A stretch of 64,000 nucleotides of DNA from Limnohabitans sp. (GTDB lineage: Bacteria; Pseudomonadota; Gammaproteobacteria; Burkholderiales; Burkholderiaceae_C), in assembly GCA_030158125.1 (NCBI GenBank), contig JAOATL010000024.1, forward strand, positions 124,001-188,000. The letters run 5' to 3'. The notes under the pieces were generated by a model. That model ran no database searches. It was not told where the DNA came from and worked only from the letters and a program-made list of their open reading frames with translations. Below, one piece after another: positions 18,521-27,521 of this stretch. The position numbers and the translations under genes are program-made. The number at the start of each line of letters is the position of its first letter. The stretch's first letter is position 1.

Positions 18521-19486
18521 GTGACCCGACTTCATCCAAGCCCCCTTAAGCGTTTGATCACGCTCACGCGATTGCAGCATACGCGGCGTTTTGACCGCCT
18601 GCCGGCCTCTGTGCGCGGCATGGTGTGGATGGCTCTGGGGGGCCTGTCTTTTTCGGTTTTGAACACCATCGCCAGGTCGATTGCGATGCAAATGGACCCG
18701 TTTGAAGCGCAGTTTTTGCGCTACTTTTGTGGCCTGCTGATCATGTTGCCCCTGCTCTGGTACCAAGGCTTGTCAGCCTATGTGCCCAATGACATCAAGG
18801 GCCAATTCTGGCGTGGGGGTGTGCACACGCTTGGTTTGATTCTGTGGTTCATTGCGTTGCCACAAATTCCCCTGGCCGATATGACCGCCATTGGTTTTAC
18901 GGGCCCCATCTTCATCATGCTGGGCGCGGCTTGGTTTTTGGGCGAGCCTATGCGCAAAGACCGTTGGATTGCGGCGAGCATAGGCTTTGCTGGCGTGCTG
19001 GTGGTGGTCTTGCCCAAACTGACGGGCACAGGTGGTTGGTACAACTTGGTCATGTTGGCCTCGTCGCCTATTTTTGCCGCTTCATTCCTCATCACCAAGC
19101 ACCTCACGCGCACTGAAAAACCGGGCGTCATTGTGATGTGGCAATCGATCACGGTAACCCTGTTCAGCTTGCCATTGGCCTTGATGCATTGGCAAGCTCC
19201 CACCGCATGGCAATGGGTGGGCTTCATGGCGGCGGGTGTTTTAGGCACAGTCGGCCACTACAGCCTCACCAAGGCTTTCAGCATCGTGGACATTTCTGCC
19301 ACCCAGTCGCTGCGATTTTTAGACCTGGTTTGGGCCTCGTTGCTGGGTTGGCTGGTGTTTGGCGATGTGCCCAGTCAGTGGACATGGATTGGCGCCTTCG
19401 TGATCTTGCTCTCAACGGTGTGGATTGCGCGCAGAGAAGGACGTCGGCGTGAAGTGCCTGCCGCTACAAACGCCTCCGAAACTTAA
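18521..19486 (+). CDS. DMT-superfamily (EamA) permease
   Basis: The 321-residue frame opens with GTG directly after an in-frame stop and codes for about ten membrane helices in two EamA repeats (ALGGLSFSVLNTIARSIAMQ, LGTVGHYSLTKAFSIVDISA). Members export or import small metabolites; the substrate is unknown. No Shine-Dalgarno sequence is evident at 18521, and the ATG at 18620 (MVWMALGGLSFS), which starts right at the first membrane helix, is a credible alternative. It is convergent with the 5'-nucleotidase gene, overlapping it by 4 bp. Confidence 0.85.
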   Translation: MTRLHPSPLKRLITLTRLQHTRRFDRLPASVRGMVWMALGGLSFSVLNTIARSIAMQMDPFEAQFLRYFCGLLIMLPLLWYQGLSAYVPNDIKGQFWRGGVHTLGLILWFIALPQIPLADMTAIGFTGPIFIMLGAAWFLGEPMRKDRWIAASIGFAGVLVVVLPKLTGTGGWYNLVMLASSPIFAASFLITKHLTRTEKPGVIVMWQSITVTLFSLPLALMHWQAPTAWQWVGFMAAGVLGTVGHYSLTKAFSIVDISATQSLRFLDLVWASLLGWLVFGDVPSQWTWIGAFVILLSTVWIARREGRRREVPAATNASET

Positions 19487-20391
19487 GTCGACAAGGGCGG
19501 ATTGCTGATGCCGCTGGCCACATGGCCGGAAGGCACATGCTGCGCGGCCGATTCAATGTGCCCGGTTTGATCGTCAAAGAAAAAGTCGGGCTCGAACTCT
19601 TTCAAAAATTCACCTTTGGGCAAACCGCCCAAAAACATGGCCTCGTCTACTTCAATGTTCCATTCCATGAGCGTGCGAATAGCGCGTTCGTGTGCGGGGG
19701 CGCTGCGTGCCGTGACCAAAGCGGTGCGAATGCGCATGGCGGGTGTGCCCTCTTGTTGCAATCGGTGCAGCGCTGCCAGCAGTGGCTTGAACGGGCCCGC
19801 CAACAAGGGCTGCGCCGCCTTGGCGCGCTCATGGGCCTGAAAGGCTGACAAACCCTCTGCTTGGAACACGCGTTCGGCTTCGTCAGAAAATAAAACAGCA
19901 TCGCCATCAAAGGCAATTCGCACTTCATGCGGGTGTTCTTCAGACGCGAGTGCGGAGTGCGGATAAACCTGGGCAGCAGGCACACCGGCATCCAGTGCCG
20001 CGCGCACATCCGACAAATGCGTCGACAAAAACAAGTTGGCATTGAGGGGTTTTAAATACCGCCATGGTGATTGGCCCCGTGTGAAACTGCCGCGTTGAAT
20101 AGGCAAGCCGTAATGCTGGGCCGATCTGAACACGCGCATGCCAGACACCGGATCGTTGCGCGACAAAATGACCACTTCCACGCGCTGCGTTTGGACATCG
20201 TTGAAGGCCAGCAATTTTTTTACCAAAGAAAAAGCCACGCCGGGTTTGGCGGGTTCTTCCAAACGTTCCAGTTGCAGCTTCATGTAGGCGCGGTCATCGC
20301 CTTGTTCAAACACTTGATTCTCTTCTTCAAAGTCAAACAAGGCGCGCGACGAAATTGCCACCACCAATTGACCGTCTAAGCTGGCTGCCAT
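19483..20391 (-). CDS. 5'-nucleotidase, cytosolic NT5C1-like family
   Basis: A 302-residue protein of the 5'-nucleotidase family related to animal cytosolic 5'-nucleotidase I. Haloacid-dehalogenase-like features are visible: AISSRALFDFEEEN at the N-terminus (with Ser where many HAD enzymes have the nucleophilic Asp), VVILSRNDP, IAFDGDAVLFSDEAE and FFFDDQTGHIESA. It removes phosphate from nucleoside monophosphates in the cytoplasm. It is convergent with the DMT permease and upstream of gspF on the same strand but separated from it by other transcription units. Confidence 0.88.
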   Translation of the reverse strand: MAASLDGQLVVAISSRALFDFEEENQVFEQGDDRAYMKLQLERLEEPAKPGVAFSLVKKLLAFNDVQTQRVEVVILSRNDPVSGMRVFRSAQHYGLPIQRGSFTRGQSPWRYLKPLNANLFLSTHLSDVRAALDAGVPAAQVYPHSALASEEHPHEVRIAFDGDAVLFSDEAERVFQAEGLSAFQAHERAKAAQPLLAGPFKPLLAALHRLQQEGTPAMRIRTALVTARSAPAHERAIRTLMEWNIEVDEAMFLGGLPKGEFLKEFEPDFFFDDQTGHIESAAQHVPSGHVASGISNPPLST

Positions 20392-20416
20392 GGTGTGTTC
20401 CTAAAGTGAAAAAAGC

Positions 20417-21649
20417 CTAACGGACCCATTGGTTCAACTCCATGATGGGCATCAGCACGGCCAACACAATGAGCATGACCACGGCACCCATGGCCACAAT
20501 CAACAAGGGCTCAAGGATGGTGGCCAAGGCCATGGCGCGGCGTTGCACATCGGCCGAGAGTTGTTGCGCGGCGCGTTGCAACATGACGGGCAGTTGGCCG
20601 GTTTGCTCGCCCAAGCGCGCAAACATGGCCAACAAGCTGGGAAAACGTTTCTTTTGCCCCATGGCCATGGCCAGCGGTGCGCCCTCGCGAACCAGGACCA
20701 AGGCATCCAGCACATCTTCGCGCATGGCTTGGTTAGACAGGGTGTCGGCCGCAGACTGCATGGCTTTTAAGATGGGCACACCGGCCGATGTGAGCATGGC
20801 CAATGTGCTGGCAAATCGTGCCGTGTTGTAGCCTGTGGCCAAGCGGCCCACGATGGGCAGCTTTAAAAACGCGGCATCAAATTGAATGCGCAAGCGTGGC
20901 TGCTTTAAGGCTTGGTGAATGCCCAGCCAAGACAAGCCCATCAGCAGCAGCAGCGTCCAGCCGTGGTTGCGCACAAATCCGCTGATGGCCAGCATGGCCA
21001 CGGTCAGCCCAGGCAGCTTGCGTTGGCTGCCTGTGAACACCTGCGCGACTTGAGGCACCACGGTGCTGAGTAAAAAAATCACAATCAGCAGTGCGATGGC
21101 GCTGACAATGGCAGGGTACAAAGCGGCGCTGAGCAGCTTGGCTTTGAGGGTTTGCTGATCTTGCAAATCGTCGGCCAGTTGGGTGAGGACCTGGCCCAAA
21201 TTGCCGCCTTGCTCGCCTGCGCTGATGACCGCGGTGTACAACGCAGAAAACTCTCGCGGATGTTGTGACATGGCCTTGGCCAAGCCCAGGCCTGCATTGA
21301 CTTCAGCGCGCAATTGCGCCACCAAATGGGCTTGCTTCTCTGATTCAGCCTCATCGCCCAAGGCCGCCAAAGCCCGCTCCAGGGGCAGACCACTGCCGAC
21401 CAAGCTGGCCAATTGGCGCGTCCATACCGCCAGGGCATTCGGAGAAAAACAGGGGCGTGAACCGATGTTGTATTGCCAAATGCTTTGGGGTTTTTGAGTC
21501 GGGGCATTGGGCCCCAAGGCGTGCACTGAGAGTGGCACCAAGGACTGCGCACGCAACTGGCTGCGAGCGGCTTTGGTGCTGTCGGCCTCAATCACGCCTT
21601 TGCGCAAGGCACCGTCGTTTTGCAGGGCTTCGTAGGAGTAGGCGGGCAT
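20417..21649 (-). CDS. gspF: Type II secretion inner-membrane protein GspF
   Basis: The 410-residue protein has the two repeated T2SSF domains (FTRQLASLVGSGLPLERALAA-like first copy; RFASTLAMLTSAGVPILKAM second copy) and three membrane helices, ending IVLAVLMPIMELNQWVR. The N-terminus MPAYSYEALQNDGALRKGVI is typical. GspF forms the central inner-membrane platform contacted by the GspE ATPase. It is the last gene of the minus-strand gsp run, separated from gspE by the MipA-like gene. Confidence 0.95.
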   Translation of the reverse strand: MPAYSYEALQNDGALRKGVIEADSTKAARSQLRAQSLVPLSVHALGPNAPTQKPQSIWQYNIGSRPCFSPNALAVWTRQLASLVGSGLPLERALAALGDEAESEKQAHLVAQLRAEVNAGLGLAKAMSQHPREFSALYTAVISAGEQGGNLGQVLTQLADDLQDQQTLKAKLLSAALYPAIVSAIALLIVIFLLSTVVPQVAQVFTGSQRKLPGLTVAMLAISGFVRNHGWTLLLLMGLSWLGIHQALKQPRLRIQFDAAFLKLPIVGRLATGYNTARFASTLAMLTSAGVPILKAMQSAADTLSNQAMREDVLDALVLVREGAPLAMAMGQKKRFPSLLAMFARLGEQTGQLPVMLQRAAQQLSADVQRRAMALATILEPLLIVAMGAVVMLIVLAVLMPIMELNQWVR

Positions 21650-21680
21650 GGCGTGGTTGGCGGTGGGAGGTACGTTCAGT

Positions 21681-22514
21681 TTAGCGGTCGAAGTAAAGCA
21701 GACCTATTTGGCCATTGACCAAGCTGTGAGGCCCAGACAATTTGGCCACAGTGCCCACTTCTTTGTTGATGCCCAAGGTGCTGTACCACGCCCATTGCTT
21801 TGACAGGCTGTGCTTGTAACTCAAGCCCGAGCCCACCGAGCCGGTGCCTGTGGTCAGGCCACCGGCGCCTAGGCGGTTCACGCCCGCAGCGGTTCGCCAG
21901 TGTTCGGCCGGTGCCCAAGTCAGGCCAGAGTTGAGACTCAGTTCGCTGTGCGCAGACAAGGGCCACGCATAAGAGACGCCCAAACCCAAGGTGCTGCTGT
22001 CGCCCCGGTTGAGCAAGTCTTGCGTCCATTCCACACCAGCAGACCAGCGTTGGGTGATGCGCACATTGGCCAGCACGCGGCTGCGCAGTGTTTTGCGACC
22101 TGGCTCAAACACGTCAAAGGCCTCGCCCGTATTGAGGTTGTGGATGCGCATCGACAAGCCTAAGCTGATGTCACTTTTTTCGACCCACTGGTAACTCAGG
22201 CTGGGCTCTTTTCGAAAGCTGTTAAAGCGCAACCATTCTTGGCCATCGCCAATGCCCATGCGCCAACGGCCATAGCGCAAACCCACAACCGGCCGGAGTT
22301 TGGCGCTGTGCGTGGCCTGGTTGATGTCGTCGGCCTGGATGCGCATGCCGAGTGTGTAGTGCCATTGGGTGACGTTGTTGTTGTTGGTGGTGGTGTCGGT
22401 ATCGACAGCCGCGGCCTTGGCCGGCGCCGTGTTGTCCGCTTGCGCTTGACGGATCGCGCCAAGCAAACACATGCACACTGCAAGTAACACTCGAATGTTG
22501 CGGGACATTGTCAT
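21681..22514 (-). CDS. MipA/OmpV-like outer-membrane protein inside the gsp run
   Basis: A 277-residue protein with a signal peptide (RVLLAVCMCLLGAIRQAQA) and a body of alternating beta strands ending in an aromatic-rich strand (GQIGLLYFDR), as in outer-membrane barrels. The pattern fits the MipA/OmpV family, though my recognition is from strand pattern more than from a sharp motif. It lies between gspE and gspF on the same strand with gaps of about 30 bp, so it is probably co-transcribed. It is not a standard type II secretion component. Confidence 0.6.
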   Translation of the reverse strand: MTMSRNIRVLLAVCMCLLGAIRQAQADNTAPAKAAAVDTDTTTNNNNVTQWHYTLGMRIQADDINQATHSAKLRPVVGLRYGRWRMGIGDGQEWLRFNSFRKEPSLSYQWVEKSDISLGLSMRIHNLNTGEAFDVFEPGRKTLRSRVLANVRITQRWSAGVEWTQDLLNRGDSSTLGLGVSYAWPLSAHSELSLNSGLTWAPAEHWRTAAGVNRLGAGGLTTGTGSVGSGLSYKHSLSKQWAWYSTLGINKEVGTVAKLSGPHSLVNGQIGLLYFDR

Positions 22515-22541
22515 GGCGTGCGCAGTTGCAGTTTAGATCGA

Positions 22542-23960
22542 TTAGTCGCGCGTGACACGCAGCAATTCTTCTGCCCGAGTGATGCCCAGTTGCACCAAAC
22601 GCTCGCCGTCTTCGCGCATGAGCACCATGCCCCCTGCCACCGCCGCATCACGGATGCTGGCCTCGGATTGTCTGGCATGAATTTGTGCGCGAAGCGCTTC
22701 ATCGGTCACCAGCAGCTCAAAGATGCCCGTGCGACCGGCATAGCCCGTTTGGCCGCAATGTGTGCAGCCTGTGCCTTGGCACTGCGTGCAAACCTTGCGC
22801 ACCAAGCGCTGTGCCAACACACCCAGCAAGGACGAGCTGAGCAAGAAAGGCTCAATGCCCATGTCGGTGAGCCGTGTGACGGCACTGCTTGCATCGTTGG
22901 TGTGAAGCGTGGCCAGCACCAAGTGGCCCGTCATGGAGGCTTGGATGGCAATTTGCGCGGTTTCAAAATCGCGAATCTCGCCGATCATGATGATGTCGGG
23001 GTCTTGCCGCAAGATAGCGCGCAAGGCCTTGGCAAATGTCAAATCAATTTTGGCGTTCACCTGCGTTTGGCCTACGCCAGCCAATTCGTATTCGATGGGA
23101 TCTTCCACCGTCATGATGTTGCTGCCTGCGGCATCCAAGCTTTGCAGGGCGGCATAAAGCGTGGTGGTCTTGCCAGAGCCCGTGGGGCCAGTGACCAAAA
23201 TCAAGCCATGCGGCTGTGTGACCAATTGTTGGAAACGTGCCAGCGTTCGGCCTTGCATGCCCACAGACGCCAAACTCAGACGTGTTTCCGATTTGTCGAG
23301 CAAACGCAACACAGCGCGTTCGCCATGGGCACTGGGCAAGGTGGACACGCGCACATCCACAGCGCGTGAACCCAAGCGCAAACTGATGCGACCGTCTTGC
23401 GGCAAACGCTTTTCTGCAATGTCGAGCTCGGCCATGATTTTTAAACGAGAAATGAGGGCGGCGTGCAAGGCGCGGTTGGGTTGCACCACCTCACGCAAGT
23501 TGCCATCGACCCGAAAACGCACGCTAGAGTGGCGCTCGTAAGGCTCGATGTGAATGTCGCTGGCGCCATCCCGTGCGGCTTGCGTTAAGAGTGCGTTCAA
23601 CATGCGAATGATGGGCGCGTCGTCGCTGGTTTCTAGCAAATCTTCTACGGCTGGCAGCGCTTGCATCATGCGCGACAAGTCGGCTTCCGATTCCACCTCG
23701 CTGACCACGGCTGCGGCACTGGACTCACCCGGTCCGTATTGCGTGGTGTACGCTTGGCTGATGCGTTGTTTGAGGTGAGCGGCATCCTCGCGCGCAACGT
23801 CCAATGCGGCCGCGTCATGCCCCCACTTGCGCATCACTTCCGAGATGGCTTGGGCCGCAGTGTCGGCGCAAAGCCACAGCGTGAGACGTGAGCCGTCGTC
23901 CTCCAACAGCAGTTGGTGACTGCGCGCAAACGCATAAGGAAGAGGGTATTTGGACGCCAT
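22542..23960 (-). CDS. gspE: Type II secretion ATPase GspE
   Basis: The 472-residue traffic ATPase has an N2 domain with GASDIHIEPYERHSSVRFRVDG, Walker A GPTGSGKTT, Asp box and Walker B DPDIIMIGEIRD, and the His box region LVLATLHTNDASSA. The usual zinc-binding loop is strongly shortened: the four cysteines are packed as CTQC and CTHC with only four residues between, where many GspE proteins have about 25-30. It powers pseudopilus assembly at the inner membrane. Its start overlaps the gspD stop by one base (TGATG). Confidence 0.95.
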   Translation of the reverse strand: MASKYPLPYAFARSHQLLLEDDGSRLTLWLCADTAAQAISEVMRKWGHDAAALDVAREDAAHLKQRISQAYTTQYGPGESSAAAVVSEVESEADLSRMMQALPAVEDLLETSDDAPIIRMLNALLTQAARDGASDIHIEPYERHSSVRFRVDGNLREVVQPNRALHAALISRLKIMAELDIAEKRLPQDGRISLRLGSRAVDVRVSTLPSAHGERAVLRLLDKSETRLSLASVGMQGRTLARFQQLVTQPHGLILVTGPTGSGKTTTLYAALQSLDAAGSNIMTVEDPIEYELAGVGQTQVNAKIDLTFAKALRAILRQDPDIIMIGEIRDFETAQIAIQASMTGHLVLATLHTNDASSAVTRLTDMGIEPFLLSSSLLGVLAQRLVRKVCTQCQGTGCTHCGQTGYAGRTGIFELLVTDEALRAQIHARQSEASIRDAAVAGGMVLMREDGERLVQLGITRAEELLRVTRD

Positions 23961-26173
23961 CAGGGTTTGCGGGTTGCTTCTGGTAAAACGGGTGCGCCCG
24001 TGACCGGCAAGCCCGTGCTGGCTGTTGGTTGCGCCTCGATTTGTGCGCCACGCATTTGTTCGTATCGGCTCAAGGACAAACCTTCGGTGGCAGCGCCATC
24101 ACGCACCACCACAGGCCTTAAGAACACCATCAGGTTGGTTTTCTTGCGGCTGCGTGATTCGGCGCGAAACAGATTGCCAAACAAAGGCACATCGCCCAAG
24201 CCTGGCACGCGTTCTTGGCTGTTGCCGTAGTCGTCTTGCAGCAACCCTCCCAAAACCACAATGGCGCCATCTTCCACCAACACACTGGATTCAATGGAGC
24301 GTTTGTTGGTGATCAGACCCGTGGCCGAGTTGATGGAGGCGGGGTCTAAGCGGCTGACCTCTTGGTAAATTTGCAATTTAACCGTGCCGTTTTCGCTGAT
24401 TTGCGGCTTGACGCGCAAGGTCAGACCCACGTCTTTGCGTTCAATGGTTTGAAAGGGGTTGACCGAACCGGCATTGGTGTTGTTGTTGGTGTATTGGCCT
24501 GTGACAAATGGCACGTTTTGACCAATCACAATTTTGGCCTCTTCGTTGTCGAGGGTGAGCAAGTTTGGTGTGGACAGCACATTGCCATCGCCTGTGGTTT
24601 GTAAAAACCGCGCCAAAAATCCCAGCACGTAGGTGCCGTTGTTGTTGTGCGCGACGCCAATGTTCAAACCAGAAGACGGCGCCACAGTGCCGCTGGCGCC
24701 TTGTGTCGCCAGGGAAATAAGGTTGGCGCCGCCCACTTTGAAGTTGGTGCCCAGCAAGCCGATGTTGGTGTCGCCCTTGCCGCCCACTGGACCTTGCCAC
24801 TGCACGCCAAACTCGGCCGCCTTCTCGGCACTCACTTCTGCAATGAGGCTTTCTACAAAAACTTGGGCACGTCTAGCATCCAGCTTGTCGATCACAGCGC
24901 GCAGCTGACGGTATTGCGGCTCCGGTGCCGTGATGATGAGGGCGTTGGTGGAAGGGTCGGCTTGAATTTGTCCGCCCGTTGAGGGTTGCGAGCCAGACGT
25001 GAAACTGGCATTGGCACCACTGGCGTTGTTCGTGTTGCCACTGGCGTTGCCAGCAGTGGGCATGCTAACGCCGGCTGTGGCGCCGGCACTGTTGCTGGCC
25101 GATGTGCTTTGGGCAGAAAGTGCTGCACGCAACGTGGCGGCCAATTTGGTGGCGTCGGCATTTTTCAAATACACCACATGGATGTTGCCGCTGGCGGCAT
25201 TGGGGCCGGCGTCAGAGGGGCGATCAAGCTGCGCAATGAGAGAGCGCGCCAAGGCCATGCGCGCCGCATTGGCCGCGCGCACAATGAGCGAGTTGCTGCG
25301 CGCTTCGGCCATCACCATGGTTTTGAAACTGGCATCGGTTTGACCTGCCGCCGGTGCGCCACTGCTGGCCGCACCCGTGTCCAGCAGCCGCTGCAACATG
25401 GGCATGACATCGCTGGCCAGTGCGTGCTTTAAGTGCACCACTTCCACGCCAGTGGCGTTGGCCACATCGAGTGCGGCAATGATGCGTCCCAAACGTTGCA
25501 GGTTGTCGGCGTAATCGGTGATGACCAAGGCATTCGTGCCAGGGTTGACGTTGACGGTGTTGTTGGGGCTGATGAGGGGCCGCAAAATGGGCACCAAGTT
25601 GTTGGCGCTTTCATGGTTGAGCTGAAAAATTTGCGTCAGGATTTGACCGTTGGACGCGGGCACTGTGCCAGCCGATACGCCACCACTTTGCAATTTGGCA
25701 TCAGCCTCTGGCACCACCAAATACAAACCCGCCGACTCGACCAATGCAAAGCTTTGCGTGCGCAGCTGTGCCGCAAACAAACGAAGCGCTTGGGCTGGCG
25801 CCACGGGCACCGTGCTGGTCAGGGTGATGGTGCCTTTGACACGCGGATCGACCACCACGTTGTGACCCGACAAAGTGGCCAAGGTTTTGGCCACAGCCTC
25901 AATTTCCGCGTTGTTGAAATTCAAGGTCACAGGTTCTTGCGTGGCCTTGGCGGGCGCATTGTTGGCCGTGGTTTTTTTGTTGGCTTTGGGCGCTTGCGCG
26001 CCAGCCGAGCTTGCCGCAAAAGCCAAAGGCAAACTGACACACAGGCTGATGAACAGGTGCTTCAGCTGGGGCATCTGTTGGCCCACCTGGCGGACCATCT
26101 GGCTGCCCATTCGTGGGTGGCGTTGCAAAGCGCGGTGGTCGGTGTGGTTGAGGATGTGTTTGCGAGAAGTCAT
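23960..26173 (-). CDS. gspD: Type II secretion secretin GspD
   Basis: This outer-membrane secretin has 737 residues from the ATG at 26173. A TTG at 26182 that overlaps the gspN stop is possible, and the ATG at 26074 would start right before the signal peptide (LFISLCVSLPLAFAASSAGA). N0-N3 domains run to about residue 430, with Gly/Asn/Ser-rich insertions in N3. The secretin domain ends with VPGLGDVPLFGNLFR and TNLMVFLRPVVV. It forms the exit pore for folded exoproteins. No pilotin gene is visible nearby. Confidence 0.95.
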   Translation of the reverse strand: MTSRKHILNHTDHRALQRHPRMGSQMVRQVGQQMPQLKHLFISLCVSLPLAFAASSAGAQAPKANKKTTANNAPAKATQEPVTLNFNNAEIEAVAKTLATLSGHNVVVDPRVKGTITLTSTVPVAPAQALRLFAAQLRTQSFALVESAGLYLVVPEADAKLQSGGVSAGTVPASNGQILTQIFQLNHESANNLVPILRPLISPNNTVNVNPGTNALVITDYADNLQRLGRIIAALDVANATGVEVVHLKHALASDVMPMLQRLLDTGAASSGAPAAGQTDASFKTMVMAEARSNSLIVRAANAARMALARSLIAQLDRPSDAGPNAASGNIHVVYLKNADATKLAATLRAALSAQSTSASNSAGATAGVSMPTAGNASGNTNNASGANASFTSGSQPSTGGQIQADPSTNALIITAPEPQYRQLRAVIDKLDARRAQVFVESLIAEVSAEKAAEFGVQWQGPVGGKGDTNIGLLGTNFKVGGANLISLATQGASGTVAPSSGLNIGVAHNNNGTYVLGFLARFLQTTGDGNVLSTPNLLTLDNEEAKIVIGQNVPFVTGQYTNNNTNAGSVNPFQTIERKDVGLTLRVKPQISENGTVKLQIYQEVSRLDPASINSATGLITNKRSIESSVLVEDGAIVVLGGLLQDDYGNSQERVPGLGDVPLFGNLFRAESRSRKKTNLMVFLRPVVVRDGAATEGLSLSRYEQMRGAQIEAQPTASTGLPVTGAPVLPEATRKP

Positions 26174-26178
26174 GATGT

Positions 26179-27012
26179 TCAACCCAATGAGAGCAAGCTG
26201 CGCGCGCCTTGGCGCCGTCCAATGATGTTCAGCAAGTTTGACAAAGCGGCTGCGTGCTCAGGCACTGCAGTTGCTTCGCCGCGAAATTGAAGCCGGTCGT
26301 TTTGCCACTGGCCTTGGCCATTTAGCAGCAGGCTACCCGACAAGGTGGTCAAGGTCAAAACGGGTGTTGCACGGGCAGGTGTGCCGCCGTCGATGAGAAT
26401 TTGATAAGTGCCCATGGGTCGCAAGGTACTGAGTTTGGAGGACATGTCGGCGGCCGTGAGGCGCACGCTGCCCTTCATGGCAGCACTTTGGGCGTTGCCC
26501 TGTAGTTGCAATTGGTGTGTGACCAAGACAAGCTGGCCCTCTGGCTGCAAGGTGTTCCAAGGGGCCCCCAGTCCACTGAGCAAATGGGCTGGCCATTGAG
26601 ACTGGTGGTCGGCGATTTGAAGTTGCCATGCGCCTTGGCTGGGCTGTGCGCTGAGTTGAATCAGCACCGCCTGAGTCATGCAGCACGAGGCCTGTACTTG
26701 CACATTCAAACTGGGCAGGGCCCAGGCTTGCATGCGCAAGTTCAACTGCCAGGCGATGCGACCCGGCAACGCCATGGCGTCACGGCTGCCTGCGCCGCCT
26801 GTGAGCACCAGTTTGCCAGAGCCTTGCCAAATGCTGCCCTGCGCTTCCTGAAGTTGGACTTGGCCTTGGGTGGCTTGCGTGAGGCTTTGTGCCAGCCACT
26901 GGGCCGGCCAATGAATGAGCAAGGAGATGATGCAACCGATGCCGACCCCTGCCATGGCCCATCCCCAGCCTGCAGATCTGTTGGAGGGGATGTTGGCGCG
27001 CTGTCGGTTCAT
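26179..27012 (-). CDS. gspN: Type II secretion protein GspN
   Basis: This protein has 277 residues from the ATG at 27012 (MNRQRANIPS), 2 bp after the gspM stop. There is one N-terminal membrane helix (AMAGVGIGCIISLLIHW), then a periplasmic domain with the T2SSN pattern (GSIWQGSGKLVL, LNGQGQWQNDRLQFRGEA). GspN is an accessory inner-membrane component found in some type II systems. The frame upstream of 27012 lies inside gspM and is not used. Confidence 0.88.
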   Translation of the reverse strand: MNRQRANIPSNRSAGWGWAMAGVGIGCIISLLIHWPAQWLAQSLTQATQGQVQLQEAQGSIWQGSGKLVLTGGAGSRDAMALPGRIAWQLNLRMQAWALPSLNVQVQASCCMTQAVLIQLSAQPSQGAWQLQIADHQSQWPAHLLSGLGAPWNTLQPEGQLVLVTHQLQLQGNAQSAAMKGSVRLTAADMSSKLSTLRPMGTYQILIDGGTPARATPVLTLTTLSGSLLLNGQGQWQNDRLQFRGEATAVPEHAAALSNLLNIIGRRQGARSLLSLG

Positions 27013-27014
27013 GC

Positions 27015-27521
27015 TCAGGTGGAAGGTAAATTCAAAATGAGTGCGCCGCGCCAAAGCACTTGATTTTTTGCTTGGGCATGGGGCCCAGAGCCCGCGAGTT
27101 TTTGCAGATGCGCTTCAACAGGCAGTGCATGAGATTGACTTCGAGCCAAGGCTAAAAATTGCGCCAGGTTGTCGGCCGACACACCGCTCAGGGTGAGCGT
27201 GACACGCGCACCTTCTGCGTTCAAACGTGCGCCGGCGCCCAACACGTCGGCGGCATTTTTTTGCAACAGGGCCAGCGCATCGGCTTGTCGAATTCGAGGT
27301 GCTTTTTGCAATGCCTGCGCTTGCGCTTGCAAAGTTTGGAGCGATTGGGTTTGTGCCTCCCCCTGCAAAAGCTGTGGCGGCAGGTCATGCAAAGTTTTCA
27401 AGGCCGGCGCCACGTTGAAGGTCCACAACAAGACGGCGCCTAAAACCAACAAGACCCACTTCAAGCGCTGACGATCGTTCTCAGGCAGTTGTTTGAGCGC
27501 TTCTGTGAACTTGAAATTCAT
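27015..27521 (-). CDS. gspM: Type II secretion protein GspM
   Basis: A 168-residue inner-membrane protein starting at the ATG at 27521 (MNFKFTEALKQLPENDRQRL), which overlaps the gspL stop by 4 bp. One membrane helix (LKWVLLVLGAVLLWTF) is followed by a coiled-coil stretch rich in Gln and Ala and a small ferredoxin-like periplasmic domain. GspM binds GspL and helps build the inner-membrane platform. Confidence 0.88.
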   Translation of the reverse strand: MNFKFTEALKQLPENDRQRLKWVLLVLGAVLLWTFNVAPALKTLHDLPPQLLQGEAQTQSLQTLQAQAQALQKAPRIRQADALALLQKNAADVLGAGARLNAEGARVTLTLSGVSADNLAQFLALARSQSHALPVEAHLQKLAGSGPHAQAKNQVLWRGALILNLPST

